Assembly: GCF_036588685.1 (NCBI RefSeq)
Contig: NC_086382.1
Location: 72,947,999-73,011,998 of the forward strand
Reading direction: 5' to 3'
Source: Mytilus trossulus
Lineage: Eukaryota; Mollusca; Bivalvia; Mytilida; Mytilidae
Length of the DNA stretch: 64,000 bases
Shown here piece after piece: positions 9,372-20,171 of the stretch. The notes under the pieces were generated by a model. It searched no databases. It was not told the origin of the DNA and saw only the letters and a list, made by a program, of their open reading frames with translations. The position numbers and the translations under genes were made by a program. Positions within the stretch are counted from its first letter, which is position 1. Every line of letters starts with the position of its first letter.

Positions 9372-11210
9372 AATACAAAATACAAATACAAAGTTTTTTA
9401 TTGTCAATTATGACGCCCAATAATTTGAGCAGTACAATTAAGTTCAATTTCATACAAGTGATTACATATTGATTACATTGATTATTTAACAATTAAACAT
9501 TGACAAGTCCTTTTCACCCAAATAATTTCTGCAGAAAAGATGAATATATATATATATATATAGTTTTACAATATAAAATAGATGGACAAACTACCGGTGA
9601 CTAAACTGTATCTAGAATTGATTTTCTCTCTTTGAATAAAGTACACAATAATAAACTTACTTTTTTAATTATAACATTATCCTCAGGTGACATTAACCAT
9701 ATTAATTTTGATTTATTTGGGAGGCTTTTAAAGTTTTTGTTAACCTTTTTAAAGTAATGTATATATTCAGATCTTTTATTTTCTAAAACAGGACACTGAA
9801 GAAGAAAATGGTTTTCATCTTCAACTTCAGTGTTACATAATTTGTACATTTGAAAATGCCTGTACCAAGTCAGGAATATGACAGTTCTTGTCCATTCGTT
9901 TTTGATGCGTTTTGTTTTTTGATTTTGCCATGTGATTATGGACTTTCCAAATTGATTTTCCTCTGAGTTCAGTATTTTTGTGATTTTACTTTTTACATAT
10001 TCTATCCTCCACTCGAAGCCCCACATATCTGCCTCTTTCAATTTCTAGTTTATGTGCACTGACTCTAAACTTAATGAGCAGTCGCCTTTCATCCTCATTT
10101 AAAATTAATAAGTATTTTTCCATATAAATATTTTCTTTAAATAATCTGTAAGTTCTTAGTTTATTTCCATGCTGTTTCTTTTGTCTATCATTGTAAAGTT
10201 CAGATTTCCAAATACAACTTGAATATTTCTGTTTTAATTTCCGGTAAATTAGTGATTTAAAATCCATCTTTGAATTTTTAATAAGTTTAAGATCTATAAA
10301 AAAGATATTTCATAAGAATAGCAATACAACTATACCAACTATTTTTGTTTAAACTATTTAGTGATCGAGAGACATTCAGGGCTTCATAGAGAAGGATATC
10401 TTCAGACTTTAATATATATTTATAATATCTAAACATATTTAAAATTACTTCAAGAAATAAGGGGAATCTTCCCATTTCACCCAGTACAGCTATATTTGTA
10501 GATTTTTTACCTAAACCCAAAGAAAATTTACAGAATTTGACATGAATACTTTCTTGTGTCAAGTCCTTGCATAGTTTAAAAAGATTATGTTCATTTTTAT
10601 TAAGTTTATTTATTACTGAAGATCCCCATATTTCACTTCCATATAACAACACAGGTTTCACAGTATGATCAAATATATGTGAAAGTGTGTTAATTTTAGG
10701 TTTATATAAGTTAAAACTTTTTTTTATATTTAAATAAAGCTTTTAGTCCCCTTTTATATAAATCATCTTTAGCCTCTGTAAAGCTGCCACTTGCGCTCAC
10801 ATAAATTCCTAAATAGTTATAGCCCCTAGCCCTTTCAATAGGTATATTATTAATATTAAATATTTTTTCATCTAGTTTTCCTGTTTTATTAAATACTACT
10901 GATTTAGTTTTCTTTATATTTATTTGGAGCCCCCATTTATTACAGTAATTATATAGTTTATCAATACACCTCTGTAGACCATCAGCTGTTTCTGACATCA
11001 ATACTAAGTCATCTGCATACAATAAGCAATTAAGGTGTTAGGAATTTAAAATAGCAGGTTTACATGTCTCATCAGAAGAGTCCAGAATATTATTTATAAA
11101 AATTTTAAATAAAGTGGGGCTTAAATTATCCCCTTGTTTGACTCCTATGTTATTTATAAGTAAAATACGGAAAAATATGAATTTTATTTTTTTAAATTTA
11201 CTTCTGGATA
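9372..11210 (-). mobile_element. 5'-truncated non-LTR retrotransposon (LINE, Jockey/CR1-like)
   Basis: It reads on the minus strand. The RT palm is at about 11,170-10,711: NNIGVKQGDNLSPTLFKIFI, a gap with frame change near 11,038, then MYADDLVLMSETADGLQRCI with the YADD catalytic box, CNKWGLQINIKKTKSVVFN and NYLGIYVSASGSFTEA. The thumb and connection region follows at 10,661-10,287 (KPVLLYGSEIWGSSVINKLN). The C-terminal zinc-like motif is at about 9,850-9,790 (LCNTEVEDENHFLLQCPVLE). The 3' end near 9,372-9,410 reads, on the minus strand, as an AATAAAAAACTTTGTATTTG-type tail. No apurinic endonuclease domain was found, so it is a typical 5'-truncated copy. It carries frame breaks and a nested insertion. 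Confidence 0.88.
9853..9993. repeat. Small interspersed element nested in the LINE C-terminal coding region
   Basis: The block AAATGCCTGTACCAAGTCAG..GGAATATGACAGTT..CCATTCGTTT..TGATTTTGCCA..GAGTTCAGTATTTTTGTG..TTTTACTTTT recurs at 46,935-47,085 and 57,285-57,435 and, reverse complemented, at about 32,325-32,400. Removing it rejoins the LINE protein as ..RVEDRICK-LCNTEVEDENHF... The flanks look like an imperfect short duplication of ATGTAAA. Confidence 0.78.
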
Positions 11211-11221
11211 CTATCTTATGA

Positions 11222-11405
11222 TCATAAACAAGCTTCTGTCCAAGTTTGGTAGACATCCAGGATATTTCAGGAAAATTATTAAATTTCAAAAACTTTAACC
11301 ACAGAGTGAATATTTGTGGACGACGCCGACAGAATGTAGGATCGCTATGTCTCGCTTTTCGACTAAAGTCGAAGGCTCGACAAAAATGACCTTGAAAATT
11401 TAAAT
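11222..11405 (+). repeat. Fragment of the GTTCCGCGGAACCC repeat family
   Basis: It shares CAAGCTTCTGTCCAAGTTTGGT with 9,250-9,272, then continues with GACGACGCCGACAGAATGTAG and TATGTCTCGCTTTTCGACTA. Part of it is read through by a minus-strand ORF, but it is not part of the LINE protein. Confidence 0.55.
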
Positions 11406-12037
11406 GCACATTTAATCAGGGGTATAAATTTTTCTTTATAGGATTATGAGGCAAAAGGTATATAGGGTAGAGAAACAGATTTGAAATCATCAATATAAGC
11501 ATAAAAAAGTACTTTGATCGATTTTTTTGACATTCTATGAGTAATTAATTCCACAGTTTTCAAAGGCCTTATTCGAACAATTTATTACCAGGTCTACTAG
11601 TGTACTAGTTCATATGTAAGTAGAATAAATAGTTGAGTAGTGGAACAGTTACTTGAAGACGGAATAAATATATATTTGTAAGAAGTTTTGTGCACCATCG
11701 GAAGCCAGTACATGTTCGAACGTTCATTGTATACACCATTCAAATTTCCATCAAACATTGTTCCCCAATTAACCATACATATTCAATACAGGCTCATACA
11801 CACCATCCTTAATTTCTTTTTCTGAAAGTTTATATCATTCAAGGATAGTGGATCATGATGTGTCCAAACAATTCGTCTTCAATTTGCCTAAAAAAAGATT
11901 TATATAGTAGCTTATCTCTGCTACCAGTTCGGAAGTCAATTAGTGGTTGTTTTATGTTATTCGTGATGTGTTTATTATGTTAAAAATGTGATGGTGATTG
12001 CTGTACTATTAATTTTGGTTTCTTTTTTCTTTGAAAG
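11406..12037. other. No gene recognised
   Basis: AT-rich, with only short ORFs. The last 20 bases (GGTTTCTTTTTTCTTTGAAAG) form a polypyrimidine tract and AG that would serve as the splice acceptor of the BIR exon that follows. Confidence 0.4.
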
Positions 12038-12331
12038 GTCAAAGGGAAACACTTATATCAAGCGAACAGACTAATAGTAATATTTTAGTATTACGGTCAC
12101 AGCAACTAGATGAAATGCATCGGTCAGTTGACAGAGACCATTCTGTATTAGAGGGAGAACAGAGCACACCTGCACAAATAGACATGGCTGATGATTTGGA
12201 TAATACATTAGACAGACCAAGACATCCAGCATATGCTCAGCTGAGTCTTAGGGTCAGTACACACCAAAGTTGACCCGGATATTTAGATTAGACACCGGGG
12301 GCTATGGCACTACCTGGATTCTTCTTTGCAG
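12038..12331 (+). pseudogene. Broken IAP exon: BIR domain N-terminal half
   Basis: The frame is open to 12,273, with a linker (VDRDHSVLEGEQSTPAQIDM) shared nearly word for word with the exons at 23.1 and 26.7 kb. The start of a BIR follows (RPRHPAYAQLSLRVST). The Trp of the expected 'GWPGYLDQ' is TGA (12,271-12,273) and the Gln is TAG, after which PGYLD and AMALPGFFFA continue in frame. The donor is altered: GCAGTATATG here, GCAGGTTTGT in the sister exons. BIR domains bind zinc and caspases or their antagonists. Two stops and a lost donor make this copy dead. Its second BIR exon was not found. Confidence 0.85.
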
Positions 12332-12640
12332 TATATGACATGTGGTATGATAACCAATGAGAAAAATATCCACCAAAGTTCTTTTGAAGTGGATGTCAGC
12401 AATTATAGTAAATTTAAAAGCCTTCAACAGTGAGAAAAAAACATTTTAAACCGTACAGTCGGCCATAAGAGACATCGACATACAAAAACAGTTCAAACGA
12501 CACAAATAACGGTCTTATTTATAACAGAACAATTTACGAAAAACAATTATAACAGACGTGAACAAACGACACCACAGGCTCCTGACTTTGGACAGTCACA
12601 TACGAAATGTGGCGGGAATAAACATTGTTAAACAGGTAAA
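12332..12640 (+). repeat. GATGTGGTAT..AATGAGA interspersed element
   Basis: Blocks include ACATGTGGTATGATAACCAA, TGAGA, ATCCACCAAAGTTCTTTTGA, AGTGGATGTCAGCAATTATA, AAAGCCTTCAACAGTGAGAA, CAGTCGGCCATAAGAGACAT and CAGGCTCCTGACTTTGGACA. The same family recurs, more diverged, at 25,735-26,060, 29,315-29,640, 40,960-41,205 and 46,500-46,620. It is inserted directly after the broken BIR exon. Confidence 0.75.
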
Positions 12641-12861
12641 CTTTACAAGTAAAACGTAGATTACGCTGATTAAAAGATTAAAATTCAAAACGTATCGACG
12701 TCTAAAAATTCAAAAATAATAGGAAAGAAAAATCATCCACTTTGTCCTGAAGTCTCCTTCCAAATAACAATTTATAAAAGCAAACCAGTATAGTTCAAGT
12801 ATACGGCCTTTATAAGCTTTCTTAATAAGCACTACTTGAGTTTACCAGCTTACTATTCATG

Positions 12862-13015
12862 TAGAATAACCAAACATTGTCTCGAAATATCAATGTTATT
12901 TGTACAAGGCTTAGAAACAGGTAGAAAGCGAGGCTGTGCCGAGCATTTCTACCTGTTTCGAGCCGAGTACAAATAACCGATAAATATTTCGAGACAATGT
13001 ATGGTTGTTCTTTAT
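12862..13015. repeat. Palindromic element, about 150 bp
   Basis: Arms: AACATTGTCTCGAAATATCA.. pairs with ..ATTTCGAGACAATGTATGGT, and CTTAGAAACAGGTAGAAA pairs with TTTCTACCTGTTTCGAGC. The short centre is GCGAGGCTGTGCCGAGC. It is a hairpin-forming MITE-like unit. Confidence 0.8.
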
Positions 13016-14759
13016 ATAATGCAACTCATATAAGTGTTCTAAATGAAGTTTTGAGGGTTAAAACAATCATTTTTTAATTTGGAGCGAACAACGTATAATT
13101 TCTGCGAACCTGTATGTTTTATTGGCGTCATAAATTAAATTCTACGGAAACGCATTGTCAACGTCATAAACAATGTGATATACGGTCAGTTACTGTATAT
13201 CACATATAAATATACAGTCAATGCAATTTGACTGCTCAAATAGGACAGCTGCAGTATATATATGATGACAGCATTAGTTAGTTTGAACATTATGTGTACT
13301 GTTAGTTTATTAAATGATCAGATATTTTTACAATCAATCTTTGTTTGGATCGGATTCCCAGGAACGTTTTTACGAAGAATTATTGCTACAAAACATCAAA
13401 ATATTTAGAACTGTTAGATGAGGCGGAAGCCAGGTCAAATTGTATTTTACAAAATATTACATAGTGAAATCACTCTGACCCACATAATTGTGGGGAAATA
13501 TTGAGACATTTTTTGTGTTTAACTGCAGTTCGTTATTCAGAACATTGTCTTGTATTTGAGCTATATCACCTTGAACTGAAAAAATACTGGCAGTTCCTCT
13601 AAAACTCAGACTGTATATCAATATTTAATTAAGGTACGCCTCATTATTTTTAAGAAGGAAGTATATATTGGTCTAAAATTTTACTTAAATCTGCTTTTAA
13701 TGTGCATGACTATTGTTTCTGAATCAGCCATGCTGGATCTGTTTCACCACTCCGGATTTTGAGGTAGATCAGATTTCTAATTATAAGTTGATGACATATC
13801 ATGAAAATCTTTATTATCTACTGCCAACTTTGACATATCATTTTAACTTACTTTAAGAAAATAATTGTCGAACAGCTACTTTATTTTAAATATAATGTCT
13901 TTGTATGATAACAGTGCCCATGTGAAATTTTAAAATTGTTTGTATAATTTTTGAACGACAAAAATATGTGACGTCAGACACGCAAATCAATGAATATGTT
14001 TTTGTGTTGTTTTAAATTGTTCCTTTTATAATTGTTACACGATGATGACTTCTGTATCCATATTTCCAAATCACTATTTACGAATTAATGTAAAAAAGTA
14101 ACATGATAAATTTAAGCAGCTAGTTGATACAAGCATTATAAATTTTTCATCAGTTTCAAATGCTTTTATAAGTATTTGAATACAATTTGGTACAATATGT
14201 GTATTGATATGAAAGTTGAGTTCCACACTTTTTTGATTTTTTTTTTAAAACTAGTATTCCAATAATTTCCATATGCAAGTACGAGTATTGATACAATACA
14301 GCATGTTAAAACATACTCATCCATTCATGTCCAATGAAAAATCAGTATTTTCCTCCTATTTTCATAGAACATAGCTTATCATGCTGAAAAAATGCCTGAC
14401 ATGAATAACTATTCAACGATATTTGAGTATGAAAGTAAAGTAAATTAAAAAAAATGGAGAAAAGTATTATAAAAGGATTTTAAGTTGAGATTTCATAAAT
14501 GTATATAACTCTAACCTGAGCATATCTTGCAATAAAATTTCTTTATTTCCATTAAATTTGTATGTAAAAGTGTAAGGTATTTGTACGTAATACTTAAATA
14601 CACACTTGTTTTTCAATACAGAATAAACACCTATTGAAATGAAAATTAGTTTGCCTCTTTCTTGAAATAATTGAAAAAAGATGTTAAAAATCAGTAACCT
14701 GTTTTGAAATTGAAATGTCGAAAGAATTTGTGTGAATATTGTGTGACATTCTCCATCTG
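13016..14759. other. No gene recognised
   Basis: About 1.7 kb of AT-rich sequence without a convincing ORF, splice pair or known repeat. 13,141-13,210 contains a short dyad around TGATATACGGTCAGTTACTG..TATATCACAT. Confidence 0.4.
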
Positions 14760-14970
14760 TAGAGGGGGATAGGACCTTTATCAGGACTCCGGAATCAAGT
14801 GTTTTTTACGCTCAGTTCGCGATTGATTTCAGGATTGACCCTTTCGTGATCCGGGAATTCTTTTTTTCGAATTTCGGGACATCAGGATTCATGTTTTTAA
14901 GGCCGGGATTTAGGGATCAGGTGTTTTTTAGCCCGGGATTTCAGGATCAGGACCCCTCCTATCCCATCTC
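14760..14970. repeat. GC-richer repeat rich in 'GGGATT/CAGGATC' motifs
   Basis: Repeated short motifs (ATCAGGACTCCGG, TTCAGGATTGACCC, TTTCGGGACATCAGGATTCA, GGCCGGGATTTAGGGATCAG, CCCGGGATTTCAGGATCAGG) end in ACCCCTCCTATCCCAT. It is distinct in composition from its AT-rich surroundings and looks like a degenerate internal tandem repeat. Confidence 0.5.
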
Positions 14971-16807
14971 ATTGTACATGATTCAAAAACAAATAGGAAC
15001 CAAAGACATTAATAAATGACTAGACTTTGCACAGGCATATAAATAATGTGGTTACCCTCCTTTAAAATATACACTTTTCTGACACTTTGGACTTGAAACA
15101 GAATTGAATATTAATTTATACCTTGTAGTTATGTGTACACAAAATGATGTACGTAACATTTGAGTGTCACTGTGTGTAGTCCAAATACTAATGACGTCTT
15201 GAAAGGCTATGCTAATTTTAAGCTTTCATGTATTAAAACAACTCTTATCGGTGTAAGGCGTCAACACACAAAAGTATAATAGCGAATGGATATGTGAGCA
15301 ATGCTATTGAATGAGATAAATATGCACCCAAAATTGAATATGGAACTTTGTCACCTTACAGTTTAGACAATAATCCACAAAACCTATACTGTAGGTACAG
15401 CAAATTATAAAATAAAATATAGATCTCTCAGCAAAAAAGCATGAAGATCATCTATGTTATACATGAATACAACAAACATCCACTAAAATATAGGCTCAAA
15501 GCTTTGTTCAGACACATACAACATGTTGCTGTACCAGGGTTAATCCTCTGTCTGCACACCCAGACTATCAGTACCCTCAGATGTGGAATTTTTACCAAGG
15601 AGAAAGTAAAAACTTCAGAAGGAGAAATTGTCCATGTTGTCATAGATGTAAGGAGATGTGGTATGAATGCCAAAGCTGTTTTCATGTTAGCTTCCAGATT
15701 TTCAAATGAAATGATCAATCTTAAAATCGAGAATCACTCTCAGATGACGTTATGATTACATGTACATATTAGGTCCTCCAGTCACAAGATGCTATATGCG
15801 TAGGGAAAATATGTTCAACAAGATAGAATTCCACGATGAAAAGTTGTGAATGGGGTCTAAGCAATGGACAATGTCCGAGATTGACACTCTCGCGTACATA
15901 TTTATTTCTTCCGATGGTGCGTTACTGAAAATGGGATTAAATAAATACGATTTCATGTATTTTTCTCCGTGTAGTTTGGTTCTAACCAGGTGTGTACAAA
16001 TTTTCTTTGCCAAAGCTTAATTTGTCTTTTACTCATTTCTAACCATTTTATAGATCCTGAAAAGAATGAAATTGAAAGCAAACAGCTTATAATTCTTTAG
16101 TTTGACACATTTGTTAGCTGTCACTTACTTATATCCATATATTTTCACACATTAGAGAAAATAATTGCTGGTGCAAGGTGCTTTCATTTCTGCCGACTGC
16201 AAGCATCTGATGACAGCGATCCGGCTTCTAATTGGTTGTCTTTCTAAAATAGGCGGGGTCAATAAGCAGACGATAACGGCAGCAAAAACAGCTATTGCAA
16301 CCGTTTACAATATAATTAAGCAAAAAAAAACCCGTATTTGTGATTCAATAATAAAATTGCATCATATCGGTATGTTTTTTTCATCCGATTGCATGCAAGT
16401 AATTTGTATTCATCAAATTGTATCGATGGACGCTGCTTACGGAATCCGCCATTAATGAATACATAATAAGGTAATAGCGGAGTTACCTCCTCTTGACAAA
16501 AACTCCTCGAAAATGCCTTAACATCGCTGCGTGGACCGATAACATTGTTATAATTGAACATATTCATCTCCAGTGTCATATAACCTGTATAATATCTATA
16601 AAAAATAATAAAATTAATAAATAATTTGTATAGGAGTTACAAAAATACATATAGAATCACTCCATTAACCAGTAAACTTTGGGACACAAGCTTGTTTATA
16701 AACCGAAAAGAGAGAGAATTATTCGAAATTATACAGACAACTCTTCCAGTCTATCAGTGATATTTATTTCTTTGATTGGCAGAAGAACATAAGGATGAGT
16801 CTACTTT
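14971..16807. other. No gene recognised; short ORFs only
   Basis: ORFs at 15,441-15,755 (+, 104 codons), 16,165-16,455 (+) and 16,316-16,579 (-) show no domain I recognise and overlap on opposite strands. 16,200-16,260 contains ATTGGTTG next to GC-richer sequence. No splice-consistent extension was found. Confidence 0.4.
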
Positions 16808-17599
16808 TAGCTCACCTGGCCCAAAGGGTCAAGTGAGCTTTTCCCATCACTTTGCGTCCGTCTTCAGTCGTCGTCGTCGTCGTTGTCGTCGTCTGTTAAC
16901 TTTAACAAAAATCTTCTCCTCTAAAACTACTGGGCCAAATTAATCCAAACTTGGCCACAATCATCTTTTGGGGATCTAGTTTAAAAAATGTGTCCGGTGA
17001 CCCGGCTATCCAACAAAGATGGCCACTACGTCTAAAAATAGAACATAGGGATACAATGCAGTTTTTGGCTTATAACTCAAAAACCAAAGCATTTAGAGCA
17101 AATCTGACATGGGTACAATTGTTTATCAGGTCAAAATCTATCGTCACTGAAATTTTCAGATGAATCGTACAACCCGTTGATGGGTTGCTGTCCCTAAATT
17201 GGTAATTTTAAGGAAATTTTGCCGTGTTTGGTGCTTATCTTGAATATTATTGTAGATAGAGATAAACTGTTAACAGCAATAATGTTCAGCAAAGTAAAAT
17301 CTACAAATAAATCACATGACACAAATGGTCATTTGATCCCTTCAGGAGTGACAGCCCTTTACAGTCAATTTTTAACAATTTTTTAAATTTTTATAATTTT
17401 TTAACAAAATATTTTCCTCTGTAACTAATGGGAAGAGTTCATTTAAGATGAAGATAGTTTTAAAAAGCAAGAATGTCCTGTAAAGTAAGATCTACAAACA
17501 CATCACCATAACCGAAACACAATTTTGTCATTAATCCATCTGTATCTTTTGTTGAATATTCACATAGACCAAGGTGAGCGACACAGGCTCTTAAGACCC
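16808..17599 (+). repeat. GCTCACCTGGCCC interspersed repeat, copy 2
   Basis: It starts TTTAGCTCACCTGGCCCAAA, followed by CAAGTGAGCTTTTCCCATCA and a (CGT)n-like tract at 16,862-16,895. The family blocks run in order to GAATATTCACATAGACCAAG and GTGAGCGACACAGGCTCTTA. The ends share short inverted pieces (GCTCAC at the start, GTGAGC at the end). No coding capacity. Confidence 0.85.
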
Positions 17600-18327
17600 T
17601 TTAGTTTTAGAATGCCATGAGCTGAAAAGAGTGATTAAGAATTAATAAAAATAACACAGGTATAATAAGAAAAATGTTCTACTTTCCAATCCTTGCGATG
17701 TCAAATTGTATTGGTTGTCTCTATATAAATGTATTACAGAAGCTTGTAAAGAGAAACAATATATTAAATATGAGATAAAAAAAAAAAAAACGTCTGACTA
17801 CATTTACCTAAGAAATGACTATATCACAGCATATGCTTTAATTTACCTCAAGCATGAAAACAAGTTCGGTGGGCAGCATTTGTTCTGATATTTTATTTCA
17901 AAATCATATCTCATAGATTTTTTTTCATTCATTTTAAAATTATCTATGTAAAATTAGGCAATTTTGAAAGACTAATATGTAGCAAAATACCACGATGATT
18001 CTTTCTTTTTCAAAATATTGAGAAGGTTTTGGTAAAATCTACAATTTGGCATATATAATATATTAAAAAAAAAATTCTCTCGGTTTTTGGCCAAACCATT
18101 AAATTGCAAATATTCATTAAAAAATAGATTTTTTTTAAATCTGACAGTGTCCATAATTAAAATATTAAAATAAATATTTGCATCAATATTGAGAAATTAT
18201 CCATTGTTTTGGCAAAGAATTGAAAATCTACAGTAAGATTATGGGAATGAAAAGAGCGAAAAGATATGGAAAAAGTATGGTTGGAAAGAATATATATATC
18301 AGACAAGTTATATATAGAATGCATCGA
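17600..18327. other. No gene recognised
   Basis: AT-rich, with a poly(A) run at 17,776-17,789. The small ORFs on both strands are low-complexity. Confidence 0.4.
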
Positions 18328-19130
18328 GTGTAATACGATATTTATCCACTGGAGACAGTTAAATTTCAAATTTAAAATTGATAATTTAACTGTCGAGAGT
18401 GGATAAATATCGTATTACACGAGATTTGGTGGTGGAATCTGTTTCTCTAATGATTTTCTAACATTATGCAGGCAACCTTATTCCTTCTTTTCAAATGCCC
18501 TGCAAAATGATGTGTTCTTTCTATGTATCGTCGTCGGGCATGGTCGCCTTTTGTCACAATAGAAAGTTCAGAAGAAAGCAAGAAAATTCCACGTCACAAT
18601 CGGATTTTAGCCAATGAAGTACTGAGATCAAACGAACCACACGTTGATTAAATTTTTTTATACAATGGGTGCAGAAAGGGATAAATTGACGAAGAATTAG
18701 AAAAATATATTTCTCAAATTCTTACACGATTTATCCCTTTCCTGAAATGTTGATTATCTTTATTTAATCAACGTGTGGATCTTTCGTTTACTGTTCATCA
18801 TTGGTCAAAATTGGATTATGACGTCGAATTTTATTGCTTTTCTGTGATGAATTTCCTATTGTAACGGCACGGTAAAAGGCGATCATGCCTGATGACATCA
18901 ATTAGAAAGAATACATCTTTTTGTAGATCATTTGAAAAGAAGTATTGAATTTGTCTGCATATTGTTTAAAAAATCATTAAAGAAACAGATTCCCTGACCA
19001 CCCAATCTCGTGTAATACGATATTTTTCAACTCTCGACAGTTAAAACTTAAATATTTAAAACGCTCGGCGTCCCTCGGGTTTTAAATTTGAAAATTTAAA
19101 TGTCTCGAGTGGATAAATATCGTATCACAC
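18328..19130. mobile_element. 803-bp fold-back transposon with palindromic ends
   Basis: The whole unit is an imperfect inverted repeat centred near 18,710. Arms match at GAATCTGTTTCTCTAATGAT / ATCATTAAAGAAACAGATTC, at ATGGTCGCCTTTTGTCACAA / the GGCACGGTAAAAGGCGATCA side, and at CCACACGTTGATTAAAT / ATTTAATCAACGTGTGG. Each end is itself a hairpin bounded by GTGTAATACGATATTTATCC and its complement (18,328-18,421 and 19,011-19,130). A diverged piece of one arm is at 51,970-52,115. No transposase. Confidence 0.85.
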
Positions 19131-20171
19131 TTAATGTAGTGGTTCATCGATGTTGTTATGATTATGTCTTTTGAATATAATTAAATGTCCTAAATAAGAC
19201 CAAAAAAATCTAACAAATATTCATACATACCGTTGATTGACTTATAAAAGTAAATACACTTTTTTTCTTAAAGATGAGTGTCTGTGAAATAAAGATACAA
19301 TAAAATATAAAACTCTAACGTCACAGTACCCACATTTCACCGAGTACCCAAATTGCACCCATTCAACAACAAAAACATATCACAATTTTTCCCTGAGACT
19401 AAACACTTAATATTTTTATGATTTGACATCATACTCGTCTTTCAACATAGCTGAATATTTAAATATACACAAAACGTTCACAGTAAATATCAACAGACTG
19501 GAAAACGTAAAAATGTTGACTGGAAAAAGTAAATCTACAGAAACGTCGTCATGCGACGTTCTCAAAAAGTCATCTATAAGCAAATTAAATATGTTGCAAG
19601 CATCGGATAGTAACCAGGAAATAAGGTCTTTTTTTTCTAAATATTTGAAGAAATGAAACAAATCCTGTGGCTGCCGTTTGAAAAAAAAACCAATCGCTAA
19701 TTACGACTAATGTGAATGTATGCGTGCGACTAACGACTTCATAACGATTACGTTTACGCACGTCTCATAAAGCAGACGTAGACGAATCGTTAGATTTTTG
19801 CGATCGCTAGACAATCTTTATTTATTTTTAGAATGGGAATCCGCGGATATCTCAGACAACGACGAAATAAAAATTTCGAACGGGAGTTATTCTTCTCTAT
19901 CCAATGATATAACATATACAACCCTGCATTATTCTGTTAACCGTAATATAGCGAATTCAATATATGCACCTTTTTTATACAAAGGATAGAAGCATTTGAT
20001 TTGTAAAAACGAATTTTTGGATGTAATAAAAGGCATGAAGTAAATAGTATTCCTATCGTCAATCTGCATATTTAAATCCGTTTCCATTTTATTACGGGAA
20101 GATAAATTTAACACTTTATTATGTAGTATTATCTTTCAAACAGAATTTATAAAACAAGTTTGGTGTCCTTT
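19131..20171. other. No gene recognised; two small open frames
   Basis: 19,423-19,656 (+) would encode a basic, Ser/Lys-rich peptide ending FFSKYLKK, and 19,798-19,989 (+) an unrelated 63-residue peptide. Neither has a recognisable domain or a clear splice context. They may be terminal exon fragments or chance ORFs. Confidence 0.3.

Noticed and set aside
9541-9562. (TA)n run as a replication or regulatory element
   Set aside because: A simple dinucleotide microsatellite in the 3' region of the LINE.
15441-15755. 104-codon ORF as a small gene
   Set aside because: An overlapping open frame of similar length exists on the other strand, no domain is recognised and no splice-consistent neighbour was found. 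Kept only as an unassigned ORF.
16862-16895. (CGT)n tract as a regulatory or trinucleotide-expansion locus
   Set aside because: It is a normal internal part of the GCTCACCTGGCCC repeat and recurs near 20,200-20,247.
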